Source: Areca catechu (lineage: Eukaryota > Streptophyta > Magnoliopsida > Arecales > Arecaceae). From it: DNA of 64,000 nucleotides. The position numbers were made by a program, and so were the translations under genes. The notes beneath the pieces are model-generated. The model was not told where the DNA came from. It ran no database searches and saw only the letters and a program-made list of their open reading frames with translations. The first letter of the stretch is position 1. Each line of letters opens with the position of its first letter. This document shows, one piece after another, positions 46,200 to 58,800 of this stretch. The stretch spans positions 175,248,526 through 175,312,525 of the forward strand of contig CM038039.1 in the NCBI GenBank assembly GCA_021397845.1, read 5' to 3'.

Positions 46200-46575
46200 C
46201 AATATTTTTATAAAAATATGGTTAATTCCTGAAAAGAGTCTAAGAGTTTGCTAGGAAATCTTGTAACAATTAGGCTACATACCTATGAGCTGGATCCATC
46301 AAACTGATGAAGAAGATTGGACCTAGTGCCTAAGTTACCACCTAATTAGGCATTATGCTCAACCTTCAATATCTCAAACTTAGTTAAGTATAGGGAGCCA
46401 ACAATGATACCCAGTGAGCCTATTGAGCCTAACCATTTTCTTTGAGAGCGAATCCAACCTTGAATGTCTATCATCAAATTAGCCTATGAGAGGAACGATT
46501 GAGCATTTCCTGGATGACGAAGCCACTAGTACCGAGATCAAAGGTTTCCATGTCACTTGGTTCGTTGGCAACAAT
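46200..46575 (+). pseudogene. Element E integrase C-terminal remnant
   Basis: Badly decayed. Recognisable by position and by pieces like LPPN, MLNLQYLKLS-type reading around 46360, VKYREPTMIPSEPIEP near 46390-46430 and a degenerate FLDDEATS segment near 46510, parallel to the A and F sequence before and in the chromodomain. A functional chromodomain is no longer readable. Confidence 0.6.
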
Positions 46576-48145
46576 TGAGTCATGTGTTGGTCAATTTTTG
46601 TTAAGTCCTGTAATAAAGTCCAACAATTTAGTCTTGTAAAAAGTGAGGCAAGAAACCCAATCAAGTCTAGTGAATCCCTTGTCTCAATCTCATGAGTCTT
46701 GTAGTTCATCAATACTGTGTCACTTATATCAAAGTGAGCCAAGTTTTGTAATAAGTTGAATTCATTGAGTCCTGTTAATTGAGTCCATTTGTAAGTTGAG
46801 TTTACTTGAGTCCTGTAATTTTCAAGAACAAAAGGAGAGAGTCCCTAGATCAAAAGTTTATCAAGCCTCACCCAGGAGCTGGAGACCTTGCAACTGCACC
46901 CTACTCAAACTGCTTTAGACCTTTCATGTCGCTCAAGCCCATGGAGCCTACACACTTAAAGATACCAGGCACCCCATGGAATATTTCTTCTCCCAAGCAC
47001 CCCAACCCAAGCCCCTTTAAGAGATGGCACCCCAGCCCAAGCCCCTTTCATGAGTGACGCCCCATCTAGCCCAAGCCCAGGTCCAAGCCCTCAAGCCCAT
47101 GGCACCCTCCCCTTCCAGGCCCACTGCAATTGGTGCCCAAGCCTTTGACCTAGTCAAAGAAGATTTCATCCAAGCCCACCAGGGAGTGGAAAAGTCAAAC
47201 CTTCAAGCCCATGAGGAGATTGAGTCCCGAGAGGAAGAGGCTTTCCCAGTTCAACAAGGAGTTGTAATTCTTTTTCTATTCAAAATTTGTAATCCTTTTC
47301 TTACTCAAATTTTGTACTCTAATCTTAACAAGGAGAGGTCCTGGGTGAATCTATAAATACCTCACACGTCCCTCTCTTGTAAAATAAATTCTTATTCATG
47401 AAATAAAACTCTGGTAAATTTTTCTTGTAATAATGTGTTCTTTGGAAGTGTGTGAGAGACTTGTGTTATTTTCTCGGGAGCTAACCCTAACCGCCAACCA
47501 TCCTTCCCTCTTCTACTAAACCCTATCCATTGCCCATCCAAGCAAGAACCCAAGATGCTCACCATCAGCCCTCCAAGATTTAGACACCCAAAGCTTCTTC
47601 AATTGGTCGTCAGCCCCCTGCAGCCAACTTTTTTTGCCGAATCTCTTCTTTCCATTCAATTAATATTTTTCCTATAATCTACGTGCCTAATATTTGACAT
47701 TTGCTGGATCCCTCCAGTACTATGCTCCTCGGATGAATTCTTCTTTGCCCTCGAATGAAGCTGATAAAAAGTCGATGGATTCGCGGGAAAGTGACCGGAT
47801 CATCTAGGTACCGATCTTAGCAGAGCAATCTCTTCTACAGTAACTAGAAATCATTACCTGGTATGTTAAACCTAATTCCCATCTCTTTTTGTCTAATTTC
47901 TTGAAGGTGAACATACTCCTAATAGGCCTTCCTAGACCTAGGATCCTTTACTTGCTTTATTTCTTTGATAGTTCTAGCATGTTGGTAGAAATTCTAATTG
48001 TTAAATGAAACCCTAACCTAGTCTTAACTATTTTTGGGAACTAAACCTAAATAACAACATAAATCATTGCTCCTTTAATCTGATTTTCTTATACTTCTTA
48101 TGTCATTCATCTGCATGCATCATGCTAGAGTCCTATCCCTCATCA
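46576..48145 (+). repeat. Element E 3' LTR
   Basis: TGAGTCATGTGTTGG to CCCTCATCA, partner of 23537-25104. TATAAATA at 47352-47359. Confidence 0.87.
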
Positions 48146-48236
48146 CATTGGTATTATCACATCTAATTAAAATTTTAGTTTGCTTAATATTAAAATTTTC
48201 AAGTTGCTGCTTAATTCAAAGTACTTAAGCACAATA
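48146..48236 (-). pseudogene. SIRE-like RNase H, upstream piece
   Basis: Minus strand reads KQQLENFNIKQTKILIRCDN, then T and the junction with element E. The next residues (INLIKN) are at 23500. It ends at the H-type LTR at 48237. Confidence 0.85.
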
Positions 48237-49775
48237 TGATGGGGGACCCGAAAGCCATCCGGGTTTCTCTTTTTATTTTTTTTAGAATTTTTTTAGTTAT
48301 TCTCGCTATTCTGCCTATCCCTTTTATTCCTATTTTATTCCAGGTTTATTCCCGAGTTATCCCTCTGCTATTCCTGTCTTCTTCCTCAAAACCATCACCC
48401 AGAACATCGATTTTTTCGCTGCTGGTCCCAGATCCGCCGTGCCTGATCCCCGGCCATCTCCGTCGGCCCGCCCGCCGGTGCCCACCGGCCCCGCCCTTGC
48501 CGGAAACCCCGGCGTCCGCCTCCCCGCCCGTGGAAGATGAAGGGTCGGCCATGGGAAGACCAACCGTCGCCCACGACCCTCCGTCATTGCCGCCCGGCCG
48601 GCCGCCTGCAGCCGCCCGCCACCCCTGGCCCCTACCCGGCCGGCCGCCTGCAGCCGCCCGCCGCCCCTGGCCCTTGCCCGGCCGGTCGGAGGCCTCGCCG
48701 GTGCCAAGCCGCCGCCCACGGCCACGGAAGGTGAACGGGTGCCCGTGATGCCCCATGCAGCCGTGCCGCCCTGCAGCCGCCGCCCGCCTGCTGGCGCGCC
48801 GCCGTGCAGCCCCGCTGCCGCCCGCTGGGCCGGTCGCCGGAGATCCGGCCCCCCTATTGCTCGGCTGTGAAGGAGTTTTCTGCATGCTTCTCAAACCAGC
48901 CCAAGAAGCTTCTCACGCTTCTCAAAGCAGCTGGAAGGAGACTGTTCTGCATGAATTTTGGAGCGACACGAATTTCAAAGCGGAGGGGGATTTCAAAATT
49001 CAAATAAACAGGATTTATTTGGTATTTTTTTAATGAATGTAATTTTGGAAATTTGGGATTTTGATTTTGAATTTGAATTCAAAATCAAGAGAGGATTTTA
49101 GGGGATTTTATTTTTGAATTTCAAAAGGGATTTGGGCATCTATAAATACCCATACTCCTCTTGTAATAAAGTAGTTGATGAAAAATGAATTTTTGAAAGT
49201 GTTTTTTCACTTGTGTGTGGTTATGGGCTGAGGCCCGTTTGCCTTCGTCCTTCGGGATGTCGAGGGGTGTGAGGCCCTAACTTGCCTTCGTCCTTCGGGA
49301 CGTCGAGGGATGTGAGGCCCCAACTTGCCTTCATCCTTTGGGACGTCGAGGGGTGTGAGGCCCCAACTTGCCTTCATCCTTCAGGATGTCGAGGGGTGTG
49401 AGGCCCCAGGTATCTCCACTCTTTTCTCCTATCTTCATGTCTATCTCTGTTTCCCCTCGTGACCTTGAAATTCATCCTAGCGCCTCCAAGTATCGAGGAA
49501 GGCGGAATGCCTTAGATGTGAGAGGTCTCTTCATTAGGATGAGTCCAAAGGTCAATGAGTTCCAGTCCCCTGTCTCCCATCCCCGTCCTTCATTTGCCAC
49601 CTCCGCTAAGAAAACTGAAAATCAAAAGAGTCTGGCTATTTTAGGATTTTCGGGGTCGTCCTATCCTAGTCCCGGGAGGCCTCTTAGCCCTCCCACAATC
49701 CTTAATTTGCTTTAGATTTTATTTTCCCATTTCCGAAAAACCCCAGGATTCTTCGTGTTCGCCATCACCACATCA
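48237..49775 (+). repeat. H2 LTR a
   Basis: TGATGGGGGACCC to CCACATCA. GC-rich block at about 48430-48860, TATAAATA at 49141-49148, four 43-bp repeats at about 49225-49410. Frames in the GC block are open on both strands and low in complexity. Confidence 0.88.
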
Positions 49776-49858
49776 AATTGATATCAGAGCCAGCAGCGGA
49801 CTAGGATTTGCTTCGTCCTCAAACTCGTCGGAGTCGAGTTCTTCGCACTGCAGGAGAA
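49776..49858 (+). other. 83-bp internal region a-b
   Basis: Starts with a mutated PBS (TGATATCAGAGCC), then the inverted repeat AACTCG-TCGGAGT-CGAGTT and GCAGGAGAA before the next LTR. Confidence 0.88.
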
Positions 49859-51339
49859 TGATGTGGGACCCGAAACCCATCCGGGTTTCTCTTTTTATTT
49901 TTTTTAGAATTTTTTTAGTTATTCTCGCTATTCTGCCTATCCCTTTTATTCTTGTTTTATTCCAGGTTTATTCCCGAGTTATCCCTCTGCTATTCCTATC
50001 TTCTTCTTCCTCAAAACCATCATCCAGAACATCGATTTTTCCACTGCCGGTCCATGATCCGCTGTGCCCGATCCCCGGCCGTCTTCGTCTGCCCGCCTGC
50101 CTGTGCCCGTCGGCCTCGCCCTCGTCGGAAACCCCGGCGTCCGCCTCCCCGCCTGCGGATGATGAAGGGTTGGTCGTGGGAAGACCAACCGTCGCCCAAG
50201 GCCCTCCGCCTCCGCCGCCCGCCTGTCGTCGCCCGGATGCCCGCCTGCAGCCGCCTTACCACCCGTCACCCCTGGCCCCCGCCCGGCCGGTCGGAGGCCT
50301 TGCCGGTGCCAAGCCGCCGCCCATGGCCATGGAAGGTGAACGGGCTCCCGTGATGCCCCATGCCACCGTGCCGCCCCGCCGCTGCCACCCGCCAGCTGGC
50401 GCGCCGCCGTGCCGCCCCGCCACAACCCGCTGGGCCGGCCGCCAGAGATCCGGCCCCCCCTGTTGCTCGACCATGAAGGAGTTTTTTGCATGCTTCTCAA
50501 AGTAGCCCAAGAAGCTTCTCACGCTTCTCAAAGAAGCTGGAAGGAGACTGTTCTGCATGAATTTTGGAGCGACATTAATTTCAAAGTGGAGGGGGATTTC
50601 AAAATTCAAATAAAGGAGATTTATTTGGTATTTTTTTTAATAAATGTAATTTGGGAAATTTGGGATTTTGATTTTGAATTTGAATTCAAAATCTAGGGAG
50701 GATTTCAGGGGATTTTATATTTGAATTTCAAAAGGGATTTGGGCATCTATAAATACCCATACTCCTCTTGTAATAAAGTAGTTGATGAAAAATAAATTTT
50801 TGAAAATGTTTTTCCACTTGTGTGTGGTTATGGGCTGAGGCCCGTTTGCCTTCATCCTTCGGGATGTTGAGGGGTGTGAGGCCTCAACTTGCCTTCGTCC
50901 TTCAGGACGTCGAGGGATGTGAGGACCCAACTTGCCTTCGTCTTTCGGGATGTCGAGGGGTGTGAGGCCCCAGGTATCTCCACTCTTTTCTCCCATCTTC
51001 ATGTCTATCCCTGTTTCCCCTCGTGACCTTGAAATTCATCCTAGCACCTCCAAGTATCGAGGAGGGCGTAATGCCTTAGAGGTGATAGGTCTCTTCGTTA
51101 GGATGAGTCCCAAGGTCCATGAGTTCCAGTCCCCTATCTCCCATCCCCATCCTTCCTTCGCCACCTCCGCCAAGAAAACTGAAAATCAAAAGAGTCTGGC
51201 TGTTTTATGATTTTCGGGGTCATCCTATCCTAGTCCCGGGAGGCTTCTTAGCCCTCCCACGATCCTTGATTTGCTTTAGGTTTTTTTTTTCCATTTTCGA
51301 ATAACCCCCGGTTTCTTTAAGTTTGCCATCACCACTTCA
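49859..51339 (+). repeat. H2 LTR b
   Basis: TGATGTGGGACCC to CCACTTCA, with TATAAATA at 50748-50755 and three 43-bp repeats at about 50845-50975. Confidence 0.87.
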
Positions 51340-51422
51340 AATTAGTATTAGAGCCAACAGCGGACTAGGATTTGCTTCGTCCTCAAACTCGTCGGAGTTG
51401 AGTTCTTCGTGCTGTAGGAGAA
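51340..51422 (+). other. 83-bp internal region b-c
   Basis: PBS decayed to TAGTATTAGAGCC; inverted repeat with one G-T type mismatch (AACTCG and TGAGTT arms); ends GTAGGAGAA. Confidence 0.85.
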
Positions 51423-52245
51423 TGATGGGGGACCCAAAACCCATCCGGGTTTCTCTTTTTATTTTTTTTAGAATATTTTTAGTTATTCTCTCTATTATGC
51501 CTATCCCTTTTATTCCTATTTTATTCCAGGTTTATTTTCGAGTTATCCCTCTGCTATTCCTGTCTTCTTCTTCTTCAAAACCATCACCCAAAAAATCGAT
51601 TTTTTCGTTGCTGGTCCTAGATCCACCGTGCCCGATCCCCGGTCGCCTCCGTCGACCTGCTAGCCGGTGCCCGCCGGCCTCGCCCTCGCCAGAAACCCCG
51701 GCGTCTGCCTCCCCACCCGTGGAAGATGAAGGGTCAGCCGTGGGAAGACAAACCATCGCCCACAGCCCTCCGCCACCACCGCTTGGCCGCCCGCCTGTAG
51801 CCGCCCTGCCGCCCGCCGCCCCTCGCCCCCGCCCGGCCAGCCGGAGGCCTCACCGGTGCCAAGCCACTGCCCACGGCCACAGAAGGTGAACGGGTGCCCG
51901 TGACGCCCCATGACGCCGTGCCGCCGCCATCGCCGCCCTCCCACTGGTGCGCCGCTGTGCCACCCTGACGCCGCTCGCTAGGCCAGCAGCCGGAGATCCG
52001 GCCCCCTTGTTGCTCGACCGTGAAGGAGTTTTCTACATGCTTCTCAAAGCAGCCTAAGAAGCTTCTCACGCTTCTCAAAGTAGCTGGAAGGAGACTGTTC
52101 TACATGAATTTTGGAGCGACATGAATTTCAAAGTGGAGTGGGATTTCAAAATTCAAATAAACGGGATTTATTTGGTATTTTTTTTAATGAATGTAATTTG
52201 GAAAATTTGGGAATTTGATTTTGAATTTGAATTCAAAATCAAGGG
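51423..52245 (+). repeat. H2 LTR c, left part
   Basis: TGATGGGGGACCC through the GC-rich block to the insertion of F, whose AAGGG duplication occupies 52241-52245. Continues at 61136. Confidence 0.88.
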
Positions 52246-53874
52246 TGGTGAGGGCACCAGAATTAGAAGAAGACTTCAGGGTTCCATCTGGATCTCTGAA
52301 TGACCTTGCCCGAAGATTAGGGTTTGTAATAAGGGTTGACCTGGTCAACCAGGTTATTTTATTTCTTTGAGTCTACATTTTATTTTGTTGAGTCATGTTG
52401 ACTAAGTCTAAGTCCAAGTCAAGTCCTGGTTGGCGCCATTCCCTAGGGCATCATTTTTTCTTCTAAGGCCAAATGCAAGTGGACGCCACACTCCCAGCCA
52501 CACTCCCAAGACCAGTTGGTGCCACATTTCATCCCAGTGTCCCTGGTCCCCACGCCCAAGAGAGCAAGAAAATTTTCTTAGGCAAAGTCAAGGAAGGCGC
52601 CCACAAGCTGCCAAAAGTAACCGAGCTAAAAGAGCAGGGGATTTTTCTTGGAGAGGACTTCAAGGTAGGCGCCCACACCTACCTAAAGTACCTGGCTATG
52701 AATGGAAGGAGCCTAGTCTTGGGGAGAAAGACTAGGAGATGAGTATTTTCTTCCAAGAAAGAGCAAGTCATGGAAGGAAAACCCATGACTTAAGGAGAAG
52801 AACTAGGCGGTGCCCCACATACCTACCATATGAAGCCATCACCTTGCATTTGAGGCCGCCCACTCCAAGGAAAGAAGCCTGATCGGTCAAGGGAAAGCTT
52901 TTCATGCTTAGGATGAATGTTTAGTTCCACATGGGAAGTAGTGTAATTTTGTTTCTCTTGCAAGGTCTATATATCGGACCCTTATGTAATCTTTTGATAG
53001 GAATGAGTAAATGAATTCTTTTCTTGTGTTGAGCAACCTTGTGTTCTCTTCTTCCGCACTTCTTTAAGTGTTAAGCTCCATGAGGAAGTAAATCCGGGTT
53101 CTACTGGAGCCTTGAGGAGGTGAGAGATCTCCAAAGTTACCAAAACCCTGCCCCGCTTTCATCCCTAGCCGCCAACCCTAATTTCCTTTCATCATCCTAG
53201 CTGCCAAAACCCAAATTCCTAAACCCTATTCCCACTTCATTAAAGGCCACCATCTCCTTCTCCAAGCCACCGCCCACTATATCAAGCCCTAGGTCCTTTT
53301 CATCTGCAAGCCGCCGCCCTACCAGCCAAATCCTAAATCCACTCCATCTTCCACCGCCACCTCCATACTCTTCCCTCATCTTCAAAGTTCGAGCAGTCCG
53401 GAGCTATCCCAGGTAAAGGTCTCTTCCTTAAGTTTCTTACATCCTTATCTTGTTCTTCATCCTTTCCAGATCCAGAGTATGAGAAGAAAGCCATCCTTGC
53501 CATAAGACTACAATCCGAGGATCCATTGTGAAGATACCCCGTCTCCAAGGATCCTACAATCTGCTTGAGAGTGTCCTTCAATTGAAGCAAAGAGAGATAT
53601 CACAGTCAGGTATAAAACCTTCTCTTCTCTCTTCGTCTGTTTCTTGAAAGAGGAGTAAACCCTAGGTCTGGGGGTTTCTCAATCCCCAACGATCCTACTT
53701 CTTTATTACTATGATAATCTACTCTTTTGAATTGTGCTTTCTTTCAGTGCATATTTTCTTTCAATATTAGTTAGCCTTGTTTTTGAGTCAAGCCAACTTC
53801 TAACAAAACACAAAAAAAAAAAAAAAATGTCTTAATTTACTTTCGCATCGCATCATCTTATTTGTTCTGCATCA
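52246..53874 (+). repeat. Element F 5' LTR
   Basis: TGGTGAGGGCACC to TTCTGCATCA, 1629 bp. TATATAT at 52968-52974 is the likely TATA box. It differs from the 3' LTR by small indels, for example an extra CCACACTCCC repeat near 52490 and a longer A run near 53810. Confidence 0.92.
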
Positions 53875-53878
53875 TTTT

Positions 53879-53890
53879 TGGTATCAGAGC
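53879..53890 (+). other. Element F primer binding site
   Basis: TGGTATCAGAGC, four bases after the LTR, tRNA-iMet type. Confidence 0.9.
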
Positions 53891-54779
53891 CCTGTCTAGG
53901 GTTCTTGCTTGTTTGATTATTTTTTTCATTCCTTTTTACTTTTGCTGCCTGGAGTAGACTCCCCTGGCTGTCCGGTCCTAGGAACAAGCAAGATGCAAGC
54001 CTCCTCCTCCCATTCCATGGGGGTTCCTAGGGTGTGTAGGGGTGCTGCTGGGTTATAACTTCTAGGCAGGGATTGTAAACGGGACACACATTCTATTTTC
54101 TGCCAGTAACTTCCCTGTTATTCAAATTGTTTCTCCCTGTAAGAAATTCAAAATTAAGTAATTCTTGTTTTTCTGGAACCATTGTAATTGAATGTAATTT
54201 AAATAAAATTTTCATGATTTATTAATTTCTGTAGATTTTCTGAGTTCAATTTTACTGCTGTTCTGTTTTTTATTTTCTGCAAGCTGTCTTTTTTAATTGA
54301 GTGTGCATAAATTGAATCTATCTTAAGGGCACCGAAGTTGCAACATAAGGGGAGGATTGAGACCCTCTCCTTAGCCCAAAACCACCTCCCGTGCATTCGA
54401 ACCTAAGCCTTTAATCTTAAAATTAATTAGACCTAATTTGCCCTAGTGGGCTAGGGACACCAACTGGTCGGGTCTAGACTAGTGTTGAGTTAGTTTGTCT
54501 AGTTACTCTGTGTGTGCTTTGTACTCAGTGTCTAGAACAGTGGTTCAGAGATTCTATCTCGAAGGGCTTGTGTGCTGGTCCGCCAACCTGGCCAATCACT
54601 GATTGGTGTCTAGGATTGGCAATTAGGGATCTAACACTCCCCTTACACATGCCTGGTTGAGTCCCGAGTTACTACAGGCTAGCTTGCCACTCTGATTGGG
54701 CATCTAGTTTGGGCTCTAGGTCTAGTTAGCCCGTAGTCATTTTAGTCGAGTCTCATTTGGTGTGCTTGCTTGCATCATC
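53891..54779 (+). other. Element F leader with conserved block and hairpin
   Basis: No ORF. AGGGACACCAACTGGTCGGG at 54453-54472. Palindrome CCAATCACTGATTGG at 54592-54606 with GATTGGC ending at 54620. Near-identical to A in this part. Confidence 0.65.
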
Positions 54780-55855
54780 ATATCCACTCGGAACGGAGTA
54801 CCCTACCAACCTGATCAAAACCAACCTGATTTAGAGGCCATCATTAGAACTCTTACCGAAAGTATGACCAAATTAAGTAGGGATATGACTGATACTGTTG
54901 CCCAGTTTAGGGATCAAGTCCGTGAAGATCTTACCCAGCTTAGGGATCGAGTCCAAGTACTTGAGGAACCTAGACATCAGAATTGGACTCCTGACCCAGA
55001 TTTTAATGTGCCTCAACCTCACCCACACTAAGAGCCTAGAAGACCTTTATACAAAGATCCTGAACCTAATCATAGGAGGCCTGACCCAGAGCTTGAAGAT
55101 AGAGATGATAGGTTCATCCGGAACATCAAATTAGATGCACCCACTTTTGATGGTAGCTTAAACCCTAAGGTGTATTCTGATTGGGAGGGTGAGATGGACC
55201 AGTACTTTGAGTGGTATACCATGTCTGAGGAAAGGAAGTTCAAGTTTGCCAAGATGAAGTTAGTGCGTCAAGCTAGGTTATACTGGGGAAACATTGAGCT
55301 AACCACTAGGAGACGAAATGTTGAGCCTATAACCACTTGGCAGGGTATGAAAGAGAAGCTTAGAGATAAGTACCTACCCATTTCATACCAGCAGAATCTG
55401 TTAGACCAATGGCAAACCTTGAAACAAGGGAACCGATCTGTCTAAGACTACATAGCTACCTTTGATTAGTACTTGATGAGATGTGATGTGAGTGAAGCCC
55501 ATGAGGTCACTTTGTCTAGATTTAGGGCTGGACTTAGGGAAGACATTAAGAGGGAGTTGTTTCTGATAGAGGTTACTGACCTAGACCAAGCCTATCAGAT
55601 TGCACTGAACACTGAGAAATTTCAGAGAGGACCTATACCTTCTAGGGTTAGGGCCCCAATCCCAAGAAATGGACCTAGCCAAGTTACCCCTAGCAAACCT
55701 TTTCAGTGTATTCCCACCCCTAGGCCCATGGACGAAGGTAAGGCACCTGACACCCATAGAACCCCTAGTTATGGTATCACCTGTTTTAAGTGTCAAAAAC
55801 CAGGTCATATCTCCAGCAAGTGTACAGCCATAGCCTGCTTTAAGTGCCAAGGGTA
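54780..55855 (+). pseudogene. Element F gag
   Basis: The expected start, aligned with element A (STRNGVPYQP), is ATA at 54780-54782. A heptad-rich N-terminus (MTDTVAQFRDQVREDLTQL) leads to the retrotransposon capsid domain at about 55100-55640 (APTFDGSLNPKVYSDWEGEM, YLPISYQQNLLDQWQTLKQG, REDIKRELFLIEV). Then come two CCHC knuckles: CFKCQKPGHISSKC and a second one broken by a one-base deletion at about 55850. In-frame stops: TAA 55029-55031, TAA 55443-55445, TAG 55467-55469, each one C-to-T step from CAA or CAG. Gag forms the virus-like particle in the cytoplasm. Confidence 0.9.
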
Positions 55856-58800
55856 GGTCATGTTTCTAGCCAGTGCCCACGTAGATCCCTTTACATAGAA
55901 GAGGGAGAGGAAGAGAATTCCGGGCCCAATGAGGAATTTGAAGAAGAAGTTTATGAGGCTGGAATGAACTTGGTTGATGAGTATGAAGGAGAGGAGGAAC
56001 CCACAGAGTCTGACCAGTTAGGAGTTGTGAGATGCATCCTGTCCCAGAGTAGAGTTCAGGAGGATTGCCGTAAGAGTAACATCCTACAGACTTTCCTTAA
56101 ATTAGGGGATAAGGTATGTAAGATCATCATAGATAGTGGAAGCTATGTGAATGCCATTTCTGCTAGCACTGTCAAAATGTTAGGCTTAACCCCAATCCCC
56201 CACTCCAACCCCTATAAGGTTTCTTGGGTAGACTCTACCTCTATACCCATCCAGTCTAGATGTCAAGTCCAAATCCAGATGCAATCCTATCAAGAGAAGA
56301 TTTGGTGTGATGTCTTACCCATGGAGGTGAGCAGTATAATTCTTGGGAGACCTTGGTTATATGATCATGATGCCACCCTCTTAGGAAAATCCAATACCTG
56401 TGTCTTGAGTTTTAATGAAAAAAAGATCACAATCCATTCAGTCCCTCCTAAGGACAAGGTAGCTAAAGGACCCAATAAGGTCAAGGAGATGAAGACTGGA
56501 GTGAACCTAATTAGTGCTAAGGATCTAGAACAAGAAATTCATAGTGGTTCACCCATTTGGATGTTGACTGCTAAGGAACTTAGGACTCCTACACCCTTAG
56601 AGCCTCCTCAGGAAGTTAGGCCTTTGTTAGAAGAATTTGAAGATGTTTTTCCCGAGGATCTGCCAGACCACCTTCCACCTCTTAGGGATATCCAGCATTC
56701 CATAGATTTAATCCCAGGAGCTACTTTACCCAACTTGCCCCATTATAGGATGAATCGATCTGAGCATGAGGAACTGCAAAAGCAGGTTGGAGAATTGTTG
56801 AGGAAGGGGTTCATTAGAGAGAGTCTTAGCCCTTGTGCAGTACCTGCACTACCGACCCCAAAGAAAGATGGCACGTGGAGGATGTGTGTTGATAGTCGTG
56901 CCATCAACAAAATCACAATCAAGTATAGGTTCCCCATCCCTAAACTAGATGACATGCTAGATATGATGGCCGGTGCAATGGTTTTTTCAAAAATTGATCT
57001 CAAGAGCGGCTATCATCAGGTTAGAATTAGACCAGGGGATGAGTGGAAAACCGCTATCAAAACTAAGGATGGTCTCTACAAATGGGTTGTTATGCCTTTT
57101 GGGTTGTCCAATGCCCCTAGTACTTTCATGAGGATTATGACCCAGGTGCTTAGAGCTTTCATAGGGAAGTTTGTAGTGGTCTATTTAGATGACATCCTGA
57201 TCTATAGTAAGACCCCTGCAGACCACCTAGGCCACCTTAGACAAGTCTGCCAAGTTTTGAGGAATGATAGTCTCTACGATAATCTCAAGAAGTGTGAATT
57301 CATGACCAGTAGAGTTATCTTCCTTGGTTTTGTAGTAACCCCTGACGGCGTGGCTGCCGATCCAGAGAAGATTAGGTCCATAGTAGAATGGCCAGAGCTG
57401 ACCAGTGTGCATGAAGTTGGGAGTTTCCATGGCTTGGCTACCTTTTATAGATGACTCATCAAGGGGTTTAGTACTGTAGTTGTTCCTATCACAGACTATA
57501 TTAGGAAGGGAGAATTTCAGTGGACTAAAGTAGCCCATAAAGCCTTCCTAGATCTTAAGGATAGGATGACCCAGGCACCCATTTTGAGGTTACCCGACTT
57601 TTCTAAAGTATTTGAGATTGCCTGTGATGCTTCAGGTGTAGGTATAGGTGGAGACCTAAGCCAAGAGAATCATCCCGTAGCATTCTTTAGTGAAAAACTT
57701 AATGATGCTAAGCTTAGGTATTCTACCTATGATAAAGAATTTTATGTGATAGTGCAAGCTTTGCGTTACTGGAGACATTATTTACTACCGCAGGAATTTG
57801 TGCTATTTTCAGACCATGAGGCTCTTAGATTCTTGAATTCCCAGAAGAAGCTTAACCCTAGGCATGCTATGTGGGTAGAGTATATCCAGTCATATACTTT
57901 TATTTTGAAACATAAGGCTAGGACTGAAAATAAGGTAGCTGATGCCCTTAGTCATCGATCTTTGTTATTGAATTCTGTTAGGGTTGAAGTCGTAGGGTTT
58001 GAGCAGTTCAAAGAGGAATATGAGTCGTGTCCAGATTTTAAGACTGTGAATCAGGATCTAGCTCAAGGACCATCTAGTGATCATAAGGATTATACCCTTT
58101 TAGATGGCTTTCTGTTCTTTAAGAATAGGCTTTGCATCCCTAGAACTTCTCTTAGGAAATTTTTGATTTGGGAAATTCATGCTGGGGGTCTAGCAGGCCA
58201 TTTTGGAAAATACAAGACCACCCTAGCTGTTGAAGACCACTTTTTCTGGCCTAGCTTAAAAAGAGATGTAGCACACATTGTGGCTTGGTGTCGGACCTGC
58301 GCTGTTGCCAAATAGCGAAAATAGAACACCGGCCTTTATACCCCACTCCCTATCCCAGATCGTCCTTGGCAAGATGTGAGTATGGACTTTGTGTTAAGTT
58401 TGCCTAAGACCCAGAGGAGGAATGACTCTATCTATGTCGTAGTCGACCAATTTTCTAAGTTGGCCCACTTCTTGCCTTGTTCCCAGACTTTTGATGCGTC
58501 TAAGGTAGCCACCCTGTTCTTTAATGAGATAGTTAGACTCCATGGCCTACCTAAGACAATTGTTTCAGATAGGGATGTCCGGTTCACTAGCTATTTTTGG
58601 AAAAACCTTTAGCATAAGTTAGGGACAAAACTTAAGTTTTCAACTGCCTATCATCCCCAAACTGATGGCCAAACCGAGGTAGTGAATCATAGCTTAGGCA
58701 ATCTGCTAAGATGTCTTGTTGGTGAAAACACTAGAAATTTGGATTTGTACTTACCTAGGGCTGAATTTGCATACAATGACTCGGTCAATAGGTCTACAGG

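Larger units (their letters stand above)
23537..48145 (+). mobile_element. Element E: non-autonomous Tekay-like element, host of B, C and D
   Basis: LTRs at 23537-25104 and 46576-48145 (about 1.57 kb) match along their length. Internal order on the plus strand: PBS, leader, gag-like ORF in four pieces separated by insertions B, C and D, then an integrase C-terminal remnant. Without the insertions it would be about 6.3 kb, similar to element C, whose ORF it resembles throughout. No clean target duplication was found; about 30 bp between the SIRE frame and the left LTR are unexplained. Both flanks belong to one SIRE RNase H, which supports a single insertion. Confidence 0.8.

Noticed and set aside
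52430..52742. ORFs of about 90-100 codons in the F LTR (also 59745-60002)
   Set aside because: Inside LTRs, preserved in both copies only by LTR identity; upstream of the TATA box.
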